Below are positions 44,473 through 54,168 of a DNA stretch of 64,000 nt, one piece after another (within the stretch, counting starts at the first letter, position 1; each line of letters begins with the position of its first letter). Source of the DNA: AP-15 sp963701815. GTDB lineage: Bacteria > Pseudomonadota > Alphaproteobacteria > ATCC43930 > CGMCC-115725. The DNA lies in NCBI GenBank assembly GCA_963701815.1, contig CAVPBN010000008.1:1-64000 (forward strand). Reading direction: 5' to 3'. Below the pieces are notes generated by a model that worked only from the letters and a program-made list of their open reading frames with translations, ran no database searches and had not been told where the DNA came from. A program made the translations under genes and the position numbers.

Positions 44473-45487
44473 CTATGACGGTTGCGGCGTCAGCCGGGCG
44501 CGCGGGTGGGCGGCGTCGTAAACCGCCAACAGACGTTCGGTCTCGACGGTGGTGTAGCGTTGCGTGGTCGACAGGCTGGCGTGACCCAGCAATTCCTGGA
44601 TCGCCCGCAGATCGCCGCCGCCGCCCAAGCAGATGCGTGGCAAAGCTGTGCCGCAGCGCATGCGGGGTCGCGGTCGGCGCCAGCCCGAGAAACCCGCGCA
44701 ATGCCTCCATCTGCCGCTGGACCTGCCGCGGGCCCAAGGGTCCGCCGCGGGCGCCGACAAACAGCGGGCCTTGCGGCGTCAGCGGGTAGGGGCAGGCGTC
44801 GAGATAGGCGCCGATCGCCTCGCGCACTGCCGGCAGGACCGGCACCAGGCGCTGTTTTCTGCCCTTGCCGGTGATGTTGAGCACATCGCCCGAGGGCGCC
44901 TCGTCGCGGCGCAGACCGAGCGCCTCGGAAATCCGCAGACCGCAGCCGTAGAGCAAGGTCAAGACCGCGGTGTCGCGCTTGCCCTGCCAGCTGTCGGCCG
45001 CGATCTCGCCGACCGTCTCGACGGAGGCGACGGCGTCCTCGACGCTGAGCGGCTTTGGCACGCCGGCCCGCAATTTGGGGCCGCGCAGCGCGGTCAGCGC
45101 GGTCGTCGAAGCAAAACCGCGGCGTCGCAGAAATTGCACGAACCCGCGCAATACCGACAATCCGCGAGCCAGCGAGCTGTGTTCGAGATTCTCGGCTGCG
45201 CGCCGGGCGAGATAGGCGCGCCAATCGGCCGGGCTCAGCCGGTCGATCGCCGCCAGGCTCGGCAACTCGCCCAGATGCCCGGTCAGGAAATCGAGAAAGA
45301 AGGCGAGATCGCGCCCATAGGCCGCGATGGTGTGCGCCGAGGCGCGGCGCTCGCCGGCCAGCCACGCCGCCCACAACCCGATCGCCGCGCGCAGATCGTC
45401 CTCGGCGGCGAATCGCGCCAGCGGCAGCGGCCCCGGCAGTAACGGGAAATCGGCCTCGCCGGCGGTCACCGGCCGCGATCGAGCCAC
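44473..45487 (-). CDS. xerC: site-specific tyrosine recombinase XerC (single-base frameshift)
   Basis: Tyrosine recombinase for chromosome dimer resolution, about 335 aa. The N-terminal SAM-like domain spans 30-120. Catalytic residues: Arg in YGCGLRISEALGL, Lys in TGKGRKQRLVP and HxxR in PHALRHSFATHL. After LLG the frame is broken by an extra base in CCC 44624-44626, and the other frame supplies GGGGDLRAIQELLGHASLS (His) and TTQRYTTV (Tyr). The start ATG 45487 lies inside the DUF484 gene (22-nt overlap). DUF484-xerC is a usual pair. Confidence 0.92.
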
Positions 45488-46212
45488 TGGGCGACGGTGG
45501 TTTCGAGCGCGCGGGCGAGGAAGGTCAAGAGCTCCGTCCCCAGACCCGGACAGAATGCCTGAGGGTTGCGGGTGCCGAGGCAGATCAGGCCGACCGGCGC
45601 GGTGCGGCTGAACGAGAGGCGCAGCAGCGCCTGCGAGCGCACCAGGCCGGCGCCGGCGCCGAACAGCGCCGGGTCGCCGTAAATGTCGGTGGTCAGCAGC
45701 GCGTCGCGGTCGGGCCCGAGCAAGGCGTCGACCATCCCCGCGCGCAGCAGATGGATGCCGTGCACCGGCAACCGCGCGGTCCGCGACGCCGAGCTCTCGA
45801 CGGCGAGGGTCACGACGTCGACATCGATCAGCACCGCGAGGTCGGTGGTGACGACCTGCAGCAGCTGCTCGAAGCTCGCGGCCCGCAGCATCGCCAGCAC
45901 CGCCTTGTGCACGCGCGCCTGGCTCGCCAGATTGCTGCGGCTGGTCGCGATCAGGCTTTTCTGTTCGTCATCGAGCCGGGCGGCGTCGCGGCGCAGCCGC
46001 TCCAGCATGAAATGCTGGAAGTCGACGACGCCGCCGCCGGATTCGCGGCTCGGCGCTCGCAGCAGGCGCAACGCGTCGGGATGAAGATCGAGAAAATCCG
46101 GATGGTCGCGCAGGTAGAGCTTGACCGCGCCGGCGTCGATCTCGTTCGGCCGTACCGGCGTCGAGACGCCGGGGCGAACCGGCTTGGGCTGGTCTTGCGG
46201 ACGGTCGGCCAC
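45466..46212 (-). CDS. DUF484 family protein
   Basis: A 248-aa protein. The family pattern is VKLYLRDHPDFLDLHPDALR near residue 30, then VDFQHFMLERLRRDAARLDD, then a GAF-like domain from residue 110 (VHKAVLAMLRAASFEQLLQV). It ends with the typical LLTFLARALETTVAQWLDRGR region. Function unknown. It is consistently adjacent to xerC in proteobacteria, and here overlaps it. Confidence 0.92.
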   Translation of the reverse strand: MADRPQDQPKPVRPGVSTPVRPNEIDAGAVKLYLRDHPDFLDLHPDALRLLRAPSRESGGGVVDFQHFMLERLRRDAARLDDEQKSLIATSRSNLASQARVHKAVLAMLRAASFEQLLQVVTTDLAVLIDVDVVTLAVESSASRTARLPVHGIHLLRAGMVDALLGPDRDALLTTDIYGDPALFGAGAGLVRSQALLRLSFSRTAPVGLICLGTRNPQAFCPGLGTELLTFLARALETTVAQWLDRGR

Positions 46213-46402
46213 CGCTCGGTCAACTCCCTACCGGCGCGCCCTGGCGCGGACGAGGCAACCCCGCGGCGGTGGAACACAAGCCGGTCATAAAAGCGCCACC
46301 TGACATCAACCTCACAACAGGGCTCCGAACCGGGTGCCGATCGCCGCGGCGCGCGTCCCGGACCATACTTGCCGCGCGCCCTCTTCGGAGCAAGTCTAGC
46401 CG

Positions 46403-48661
46403 ATGCCCGAGCGTCATACCAGTTCCGGCATGGCCGCCCGGCCGGATCCGCAGAATGCCGCCGCCGCCGACCGGCAGGTGCGGGTGCTGCTGCCCTTGCC
46501 GCTGGCGGCGCCGCTCGATTACCTGCCGGCGGCGGGCATGCCGCCGCTCGATCCCGGCAGTTTCGTCTGCGTGCCGCTCGGCCCCCGGCGCCTCGTCGGG
46601 GTGGTGTGGGACGGCGCCGGCGAGCCGTTGCCCGCCGATCGGGTCAAGCGCGTCCTCGAATTATTGCCGACGCCGCCGCTGCCTGCCGAGTTGCGCCGTT
46701 TTGTCGAGCGCGTCGCGCTCTACACGATGGCGGCGCCGGGCTCGGTGCTGCGGATGACGATGAGCGTGCCCGAGGCATTGTCGCCGCCGCGGCCCCGCCG
46801 GCTCTGCGCGGCAGCCGCAGCCGGGCTCACGGCGCTGGCCGCGCCGGCGTCGGCGAAAGCGCTGACCCCGGCGCGGCGGCGCGTGCTGGAGACGGCGCGC
46901 GACGGGCCGGCGCTGCCGGCTCCCGAGATCGCCCGGCTCGCAGGCTGCGGCGTCGGGGTGGTGCGCGACCTGATCGCCCGCGGCCTGGTCGACGAATTCG
47001 TCGCCGCCGCCGAGCCTTCCGCCGGCGCGGCGCCCGATTGGCGCGCCGGCGGGCCGACGCTTTCCGCCGATCAGTCCGATGCGGCGTGCCGGCTGGTCGC
47101 CCAAGTCGCCGCCGGCGGGTTCGCGGCAACCCTGCTCGACGGCGTCACCGGTTCCGGCAAGACCGAGACGTATTTCGCCGCGATCGCCGCCGCCCTCGAA
47201 CGCGGGCGTCAGGCGCTGGTGCTGCTGCCCGAAATCGCGCTCGGCGCGCAGTGGCTCGACCGCTTTCGCCGGCGCTTTGGGGTGTTGCCGGTGCAGTGGC
47301 ATTCCGATATCGGCATGGCCGAGCGCCGCGACGCCTGGCGGAGCGTCGCCGCCGGCCGGGCGCCGGTCGTGGTCGGCGCCCGATCGGCGTTGTTCCTGCC
47401 GTTTCCTCGGCTCGGGCTGATCGTCGTCGACGAGGAGCACGACCCGTCCTACAAGCAGGAGGACGGGGTCTGCTATCAGGCGCGCGACATGGCGGTGTTG
47501 CGCGCCTCGCTGGCCGACATCCCGATCGTGCTGGCTTCGGCGACGCCGTCGCTCGAAACCGTCGTCAATGTCGCCCGCGGACGTTATCGGCGGGTCTCGC
47601 TGCCGCGCCGCCTCGCCATGGCGGAACTCCCGGCGGTCGAACTCGTCGACATGCGCGGCATGCCGCTCGACCGCGGCCGGTTTCTGTCGCCGCCGCTGGT
47701 GTCGGCGCTGGCCGCGACTTTCGCCGCCGGCGAGCAGGCGTTGCTGTTTCTCAACCGCCGGGGCTACGCGCCGTTGACGCTGTGCCGCGCCTGCGGCCAT
47801 CGCTTTCAGTGTCCGAACTGCACCGCCTGGCTGGTCGAGCACCGCTTTACCGGGCGGCTGTTGTGCCATCATTGCGGCCACGCCGAGCGAATCATGCCGT
47901 TATGCCCGGAATGCCTGACCGCGGACACGCTGGTGCCGTGCGGGCCTGGCGTCGAACGCGTCTTCGAGGAAGTCAAAACGCTCTTTCCGGCGGCGCGCAC
48001 CGCACTGATGGCCAGCGACCTGTTGTCCGGGCCGCGCGCCGCGGCGGAACTCGCCGAGGCGATGACCGAGCGGCGCTATGACCTGTTGATCGGGACCCAG
48101 ATCGTCGCCAAGGGGCATCATTTCCCGATGCTGACCCTGGTCGGCATCGTCGACGCCGATCTGGGGCTCGCCGGCGGCGATCTGCGCGCGGCGGAGCGGA
48201 CCTATCAGCTGTTGCACCAGGTCGGCGGCCGGGCCGGCCGGGCCGAGCGCAAGGGCCGGGTATTGGTCCAGACCTGGATGCCCGAGCAGCCGGTGATGCG
48301 GGCCTTGGCGCTGGGCGATCGCGACCGCTTTCTCGAAGCCGAGGCGGCGGCGCGGCGCGGCGCCGGGCTGCCGCCCTTCGGTCGCCTCGCCGCATTGATC
48401 CTGAGCGCCGGCGATGCCGAGGCCGCCGATTTTGCCGCGCGGGCGCTGTCGCGCGCGGCCCCGCAACTGCCCGGAGTGACGGTGCTCGGCCCGGCGCCCG
48501 CACCTCTCGCGGTATTGCGCGGCCGGCACCGCCGCCGCTTTCTGGTCAAGGCCGAGCGCTCGGTCAATTTGCAGGCGGTATTGCATGCCTGGCTCGCCCA
48601 AATCCGCCTCGCCGGCTCCGCCCGGCTGCAGATCGACATCGACCCCTACAGCTTTCTTTAG
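46403..48661 (+). CDS. priA: primosomal protein N' (replication restart helicase PriA)
   Basis: ATP-dependent 3'-5' helicase that reloads the replisome, 752 aa, full length. The N-terminal DNA-binding domain (LPLPLAAPLDYLPAAG) is followed by Walker A GVTGSGKTETYF near residue 247, DEEHDPSYKQEDG near residue 342 and ASATPSLET. A cysteine-rich zinc domain (CRACGHRFQCPNC, CHHCGHAERIMPLCPEC) lies at about 458-510, then GTQIVAKGHHFP and the C-terminal QVGGRAGRAERKG. The start ATG 46403 follows GGAGC. No frameshift is evident. Confidence 0.96.
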   Translation: MPERHTSSGMAARPDPQNAAAADRQVRVLLPLPLAAPLDYLPAAGMPPLDPGSFVCVPLGPRRLVGVVWDGAGEPLPADRVKRVLELLPTPPLPAELRRFVERVALYTMAAPGSVLRMTMSVPEALSPPRPRRLCAAAAAGLTALAAPASAKALTPARRRVLETARDGPALPAPEIARLAGCGVGVVRDLIARGLVDEFVAAAEPSAGAAPDWRAGGPTLSADQSDAACRLVAQVAAGGFAATLLDGVTGSGKTETYFAAIAAALERGRQALVLLPEIALGAQWLDRFRRRFGVLPVQWHSDIGMAERRDAWRSVAAGRAPVVVGARSALFLPFPRLGLIVVDEEHDPSYKQEDGVCYQARDMAVLRASLADIPIVLASATPSLETVVNVARGRYRRVSLPRRLAMAELPAVELVDMRGMPLDRGRFLSPPLVSALAATFAAGEQALLFLNRRGYAPLTLCRACGHRFQCPNCTAWLVEHRFTGRLLCHHCGHAERIMPLCPECLTADTLVPCGPGVERVFEEVKTLFPAARTALMASDLLSGPRAAAELAEAMTERRYDLLIGTQIVAKGHHFPMLTLVGIVDADLGLAGGDLRAAERTYQLLHQVGGRAGRAERKGRVLVQTWMPEQPVMRALALGDRDRFLEAEAAARRGAGLPPFGRLAALILSAGDAEAADFAARALSRAAPQLPGVTVLGPAPAPLAVLRGRHRRRFLVKAERSVNLQAVLHAWLAQIRLAGSARLQIDIDPYSFL

Positions 48662-48666
48662 CGCGA

Positions 48667-48682
48667 GCCCCTCGGGGGGCGA
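48667..48682 (+). terminator. short hairpin after priA (CCCCTCGGGGGGCGA copy 2)
   Basis: GCCCC-TCGG-GGGGC forms a short stem 6 nt after the priA stop. It contains the same 15-mer as at 31089-31103, followed by GATTT. The likely role is a 3'-end element; the T-tract is minimal. Confidence 0.4.
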
Positions 48683-48733
48683 TTTACCGTAGGTTAGGCG
48701 CCGCCGTATAAAGGCAAAGCCGGAGGCACGATC

Positions 48734-50386
<1,653 letters not shown>

Positions 50387-50783
50387 GCCGCGCGAGCCCT
50401 TGGCTATTGCTCACCGTCCGAGCGCGTCGGAATGGAGCGGCGACCCGAACGCCTGGCTCGAAATAAAATCCCGAAATGTCGTTGCGTCACCGTCATTCCC
50501 GCGCCAGGGACACATCTCGCGCCGCGCCTTGCCCCTCTCCGCCCGCCTGCGGGGGGAGAGGGAGGGGCCCGTTGCGAAGCAATGGGAGGGTGAGGTGGGT
50601 CGCGCCGCAGGTCGGAGCTGGGGCTCCCCCACCTCACCCCGACCCTCTCCGCCCCCAAGGGCGGAGAGGGGGATATTCGGGCTTTGAGATGCGCGCATGC
50701 CCTAGCGCTTTCGCGGGGCGACGACAGCCAACCGGCAGCGCGTCCAGCATTTCGGACTGGCCCCTGAAATCGAGGAAAACGTG
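50387..50783. repeat. palindromic repeats in the hsdM downstream region
   Basis: This 397-nt stretch has no supportable intact gene. It holds an imperfect palindrome at about 50532-50562 (CCCTCTCC-GCCCGC / GCGGGGGGAGAGGG) and a perfect 12-bp one at 50643-50670 (CCCTCTCCGCCC-CCAA-GGGCGGAGAGGG). The tails point in opposite directions (GGGTGAGGTGGG versus CCCACCTCACCC), so the two form an inverted pair. Coding-like sequence just before 50784 (ATTANRQRVQHFGLAPEIEE) may be the end of a toxin or leader gene that belonged to the next antitoxin. Confidence 0.7.
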
Positions 50784-51004
50784 ATGAAATGCCAGGTTTG
50801 CGGCGGCCCAATGGAGCCGACCCGCAGCGACATGCCGTTCAAGATCGATGAAAGCGTATCGTCATCCTCAAGGAGCTGCCGGTGCTGCAATGCGGCGAGT
50901 GCGGCGAGTACCTGATCGAGGACCCGATCATGGAGCAAGTTGACAAGATGCTGGCCGAGGCCGACGAGCGCGCCGAGCTGGAAATCATGTCCTTCGCCGC
51001 ATGA
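50784..51004 (+). pseudogene. YgiT/MqsA-type zinc-finger antitoxin, frameshifted
   Basis: Begins MKCQVCGGPMEPTRSDMPFK with the first Cys pair. A missing base near 50850 moves the rest to another frame: RIVILKELPVLQCGECGEYL with the second Cys pair, ending ERAELEIMSFAA, stop at 51002-51004. This is the compact YgiT-type zinc-finger domain of MqsA-like antitoxins. Antitoxins of this kind pair with small toxins; none is intact upstream. Confidence 0.7.
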
Positions 51005-51043
51005 CGCGATCGGGAGCGAGGATTTCAAGACACGGAGACCCCG

Positions 51044-51270
51044 ATGAGGTGCGTCATCTGCAAGACGGGCGAGACCGAGGCGGGAATTCTGCAACAGTAA
51101 CGCTCAGCCGCGGCGAGACGGTCGTAGTGGTCAAGGGCACGCCGGCGGAAATCTGCCGGAACTGCGGCGAATACTATCTCGACGAGGCGGTGGCCGGGTG
51201 GGTTTACGCCACCGCCCAGTCGGCTGCCGACCGGCACGCGGAGGTCGAGATTCTGCGCTGCGCCGCGTGA
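51044..51270 (+). pseudogene. second YgiT-type zinc-finger gene, frameshifted
   Basis: Starts MRCVICKTGETEAGILQ (GGAGACCCC upstream), then TAA by a missing base near 51097. The continuing frame reads TVTLSRGETVVVVKGTPAEI and CRNCGEYYLDEAVAGWVYA, and ends ADRHAEVEILRCAA. It has two CxxC pairs like the preceding remnant but the two differ in sequence. It is a tandem, independent antitoxin remnant. Confidence 0.7.
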
Positions 51271-51313
51271 GCGCGTGATGGGTGGGATAAGAAAAGCTCG
51301 GACGGTGCGATTG

Positions 51314-51392
51314 CGTGAGCAGCAGGCCGAAGCCGTGAAGCTCGACACCGCCATCGCTGCCAATCTGCAGGGAACTCGGCTATGGCGGGTGA
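51314..51392 (+). pseudogene. partial copy of the hsdM 3' end
   Basis: The reading REQQAEAVKLDTAIAANLQ closely matches the last part of intact hsdM (REQQAEAAKLDAAIAANLR) at 50310-50380. The nucleotide sequence is clearly homologous but not identical, so it is an older copy or the tail of a second hsdM. With one base removed it would end GLGYGG at TGA 51390-51392, overlapping the hsdS start region. It marks the original hsdM-hsdS junction. Confidence 0.7.
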
Positions 51393-52705
51393 GGCCGATG
51401 GCGCGAGCGGCTCCCTTAGAGAGTTGGTCGAGAGATGTCACTGGTCACGCGCGGCCAACCCCTTCGAAAACTGACACATGGCCCAATCGTTCCTCGGTAT
51501 TTCGAACCTTCGCAGGGGCGCCTTGATCTGTCAGAGGTCGAGCGACTCTCGGAAGAAGACTCACACGGCCTCCTGGACGCGCAGAGTCCGAGCCGCAGCC
51601 CGGTGATGTCGTGTTTTCGTACGCAACTGGCAAGCTCGGCGAAGCTGCCGCTGTTACCGTCTAATTTAGGTTGCGGTGCAAACTTGCGCCGGCGCATGGG
51701 GCTAGTCTAAGGGCGCGCTTGGGTAAAATTGACGAACGGTTTTTACTTTACGTCAATCTTGGGCCGTTATTTCAAGAGATTCTGCGCTCGCGGACCATCC
51801 ATGGAAGCACTGTCAATCGGACTCCGTTGATCGATATGCCGCGCATTTCCGCTGGTAGTGCCGGATATCACCGAGCAGTACGCAATCGGCTCGATATTCT
51901 CGGCGCGTTGGACGACAAGATCGAATTGAACCAGCGGATGAACGAAACATTGGAGGCGATGGCGCGGGCGTTGTTTAAATCGTGGTTCGTCGATTTCGAT
52001 CCGGTCCGCGCCAAGGCCGAAGGCCGCGACCCCGGCCTCCCCAGGGACATCGCCGACCTCTTCCCCGCCCGCCTCGTCGGCTCCGCTCTCGGCGAAATCC
52101 CCGAAGGGTGGGAAGTAGGGGTCCTGGGAAACATTGCAGAACATCCTCGACGCGGCGTTCACCCCAGCGAAATCGAACCGGAAACGCCTTACATTGCGCT
52201 CGAACATATGCCCAGGCGCTCCATCGCACTTTCCGATTGGGGCGCCGCCGACGGGCTAGAAAGCAATAAATTTAGATTTGAGCAAGGCGAGATATTGTTT
52301 GGAAAACTCCGCCCCTACTTTCACAAAGTCGGCGTCGCTCCGATCGACGGTGTTTGCTCGACAGACATCGTGGTTGTGAGCCCAAAATCCGAACATTGGT
52401 TCGGTTTCGTCCTCGGTCACGTGTCGAGCGAAGAGTTCGTCGATTACACTGACGCGGGCTCAACCGGAACGAAGATGCCGCGAACGAGTTGGAGCGACAT
52501 GGCACGCTACAGGATCGTTACGCCACCGGCGGCTGCTGCCAACGCCTTTACCGGCCTACTCCGGCCTGCTGTCGATCGGATCGTTGCTGGGCTTTACAAG
52601 TCCCGCACCCTCGCGGCGCTGCGCGATGCGCTGCTGCCCAAGCTCATCTCCGGCCAAATCCGCGTAAAGGACGCCGAGCGCGTCGTTGACGAGGCGGCGG
52701 GCTGA
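51382..52705 (+). CDS. hsdS: type I restriction specificity subunit HsdS, first half decayed
   Basis: The specificity subunit chooses the DNA target for HsdM/HsdR. The ATG at 51382 overlaps the hsdM tail copy. The first ~290 nt (first target-recognition domain) hold recognisable pieces in several frames (HARPTPSKTDTW, GRLDLSEVERLSEED, GDV-VFSY-like) and are broken by several indels. From 51671 the frame is open: RTIHGSTVNRTPLI, the central conserved region LDDKIELNQRMNETLEAMAR and FKSWFVDFDPVRAKAEG. The second recognition domain follows (ALGEIPEGWEV to the end), then LRDALLPKLISGQIRV. If the shifts are real, only one recognition domain is functional. Confidence 0.8.
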
Positions 52706-52762
52706 ACGCGGGCTATGGGGCGCGCCTTGATGTGGGTGGTTTCTGTAGCTACATGATCGCCG

Positions 52763-53050
52763 ATGGGGATCACCTTCGATCCGGCGAAACGGGCGGAGAC
52801 GCTTCGCAGGCGCCGCGTCGATTTTCTGGACGCCGAACGGGTGTTCGCTGGATTGACTTATACGATCGCCGACCGGCGGTTTCCATATCCCGAACAGCGG
52901 TCCATTACCGTCGGATTGCTGTCGGGCCGCATGATGATCGTGGTCTGGACGCCGACCCAGGACGGTCGGCGCATTATTTCGATGAGGAAGGCCAATGCCC
53001 GAGAGCAAGCGCGCTATTCACACAGACTTGGCCAAACTGGACGCCCATGA
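52763..53050 (+). CDS. brnT: BrnT family toxin
   Basis: A 95-aa RelE-fold ribonuclease toxin. BrnT features: ITFDPAKRAETLRRRRVDF at the N-terminus, AERVFAGLTYTIADRR, RSITVGLLSGRMMIVVWTP and RRIISMRKANAREQARY at the end. It cleaves RNA and is neutralised by BrnA, whose gene overlaps it by 56 nt. Lies between hsdS and hsdR. Confidence 0.9.
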   Translation: MGITFDPAKRAETLRRRRVDFLDAERVFAGLTYTIADRRFPYPEQRSITVGLLSGRMMIVVWTPTQDGRRIISMRKANAREQARYSHRLGQTGRP

Positions 53051-53297
53051 AGTTCAGCCCGAGGAATACGAGGATATTCCCGAGCTGACGGACGAGTTTT
53101 TCGACAACGCCGAAATCCGGCTCGGCGAGGATCTGGTCCGGCCGGCACGCCGCCTGGGCCGCCCCCAATCCGAAAACCCGAAGAAGCTCGTTTCACTGCG
53201 GCTGGATCCCGACATCATCGAGCGCTTTCGCGCGACCGGCCCCGGCTGGCAGTCGCGGATCAACGCCGCGTTGCGCGAGTATCTTGACAGCCGATAA
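52995..53297 (+). CDS. brnA: BrnA family antitoxin
   Basis: A 100-aa antitoxin. An acidic N-terminal part (EEYEDIPELTDEFFDNAE) is followed by a ribbon-helix-helix-like C-terminal segment KKLVSLRLDPDIIERFRATG and PGWQSRINAALREYL, the BrnA signature. It represses its own operon and binds BrnT. The start at 52995 lies inside brnT. Confidence 0.9.
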   Translation: MPESKRAIHTDLAKLDAHEVQPEEYEDIPELTDEFFDNAEIRLGEDLVRPARRLGRPQSENPKKLVSLRLDPDIIERFRATGPGWQSRINAALREYLDSR

Positions 53298-53410
53298 TTG
53301 AGTTTGGAATTGCAGATCACCACATTTATTGCTCATGTCGCACCCGGTTCGTGTCCCGGCTCCGCCATCATTCAACGCGAGCACCGACGCGTCGCGGGAG
53401 CCGCTATTTG

Positions 53411-53851
53411 ATGGGTGATCCGGAAAGCTCCCCGGAGGGGCAGGCGATCAAGCTCGACATCACCTCGCTCGGCGATGCTGTGCGGCGCCTTCGCGAGGGC
53501 ATTGCCCGCTGCGAGCGCGAGCCCGCGGACGAGCAGATCCGCGACGGGCTGATCCAGCGCTTCGAGTTCACCTATGAGCTCAGTCACAAGATGCTGAGGC
53601 GGTATCTCAAGGAAATCGCGGCTTCCCCCGACGAAATCGAGCAGATGCCGTTCGCCGATTTGATCCGGACCGGGAATGCCCAGGGCTTGCTGAGGGGCGA
53701 CTGGCCGGCCTGGCGGCGCTTTCGCGAGATGCGCGCGCGCCCAAGCCACACTTACGACGCCAAAGTGGCGTCGCAGGTCGCCGCCGCGATCCCTGCTTTT
53801 CTCGGGGAAGCCGAGCATCTTTACGCCGAATTGCGAAAGCGGCTCGCATGA
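53411..53851 (+). CDS. nucleotidyltransferase substrate-binding protein (HI0074 family)
   Basis: A 146-aa four-helix protein starting MGDPESS (53411). It has the HI0074/KNTase_C-like pattern with RDGLIQRFEFTYELSHKMLR near residue 50 and WPAWRRFREMRARPSHTYD near residue 96. Proteins of this type pair with a minimal nucleotidyltransferase (MNT) and are related to HEPN toxins. It overlaps the MNT gene by ATGA, consistent with a HEPN/MNT-type module. Confidence 0.85.
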   Translation: MGDPESSPEGQAIKLDITSLGDAVRRLREGIARCEREPADEQIRDGLIQRFEFTYELSHKMLRRYLKEIAASPDEIEQMPFADLIRTGNAQGLLRGDWPAWRRFREMRARPSHTYDAKVASQVAAAIPAFLGEAEHLYAELRKRLA

Positions 53852-54168
53852 CCCGACCCTTGCACATCGACTTGCCGGCGGATCACCGGCGACTGGTGCG
53901 GGAGATCCTGCGTGCGAACTTGCCGGGGAGAGCCGAGACGTGGGTGTTCGGCTCGCGGGCGACCGGCCGGGCAAGGCGTTATTCCGACCTCGACTTGGCG
54001 ATCGATGCCGGCCGGCGCATGACGTTCGATGAGATCGCCAGGCTGAGCGAAGCATTCACCGACAGCGACCTGCCTTACCGAGTCGACGTCGTCGATTGGC
54101 GCGACATCGACGATCGTTGGCGGCAGACCATCCTGGCCGGGCGCGTGGCTCTGATCGAGGCGGAATGA
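53848..54168 (+). CDS. minimal nucleotidyltransferase (MNT)
   Basis: A 106-aa minimal nucleotidyltransferase. The active-site pattern VFGSRATGRARRYSDLDLAID (G-S then D-x-D) is complete near residues 33-52. Such proteins, paired with HI0074/HepT-like partners, act as antitoxins or modifying enzymes that nucleotidylate the partner. Its stop overlaps the hsdR ATG (ATGA), so the module is translated in series with the restriction subunit. Confidence 0.88.
   Translation: MTRPLHIDLPADHRRLVREILRANLPGRAETWVFGSRATGRARRYSDLDLAIDAGRRMTFDEIARLSEAFTDSDLPYRVDVVDWRDIDDRWRQTILAGRVALIEAE

Noticed and set aside
50527..50680. Possible CRISPR or tandem array at the CCCTCTCC repeats
   Set aside because: Only two palindromes in opposite orientation, with no regular spacers or cas genes.
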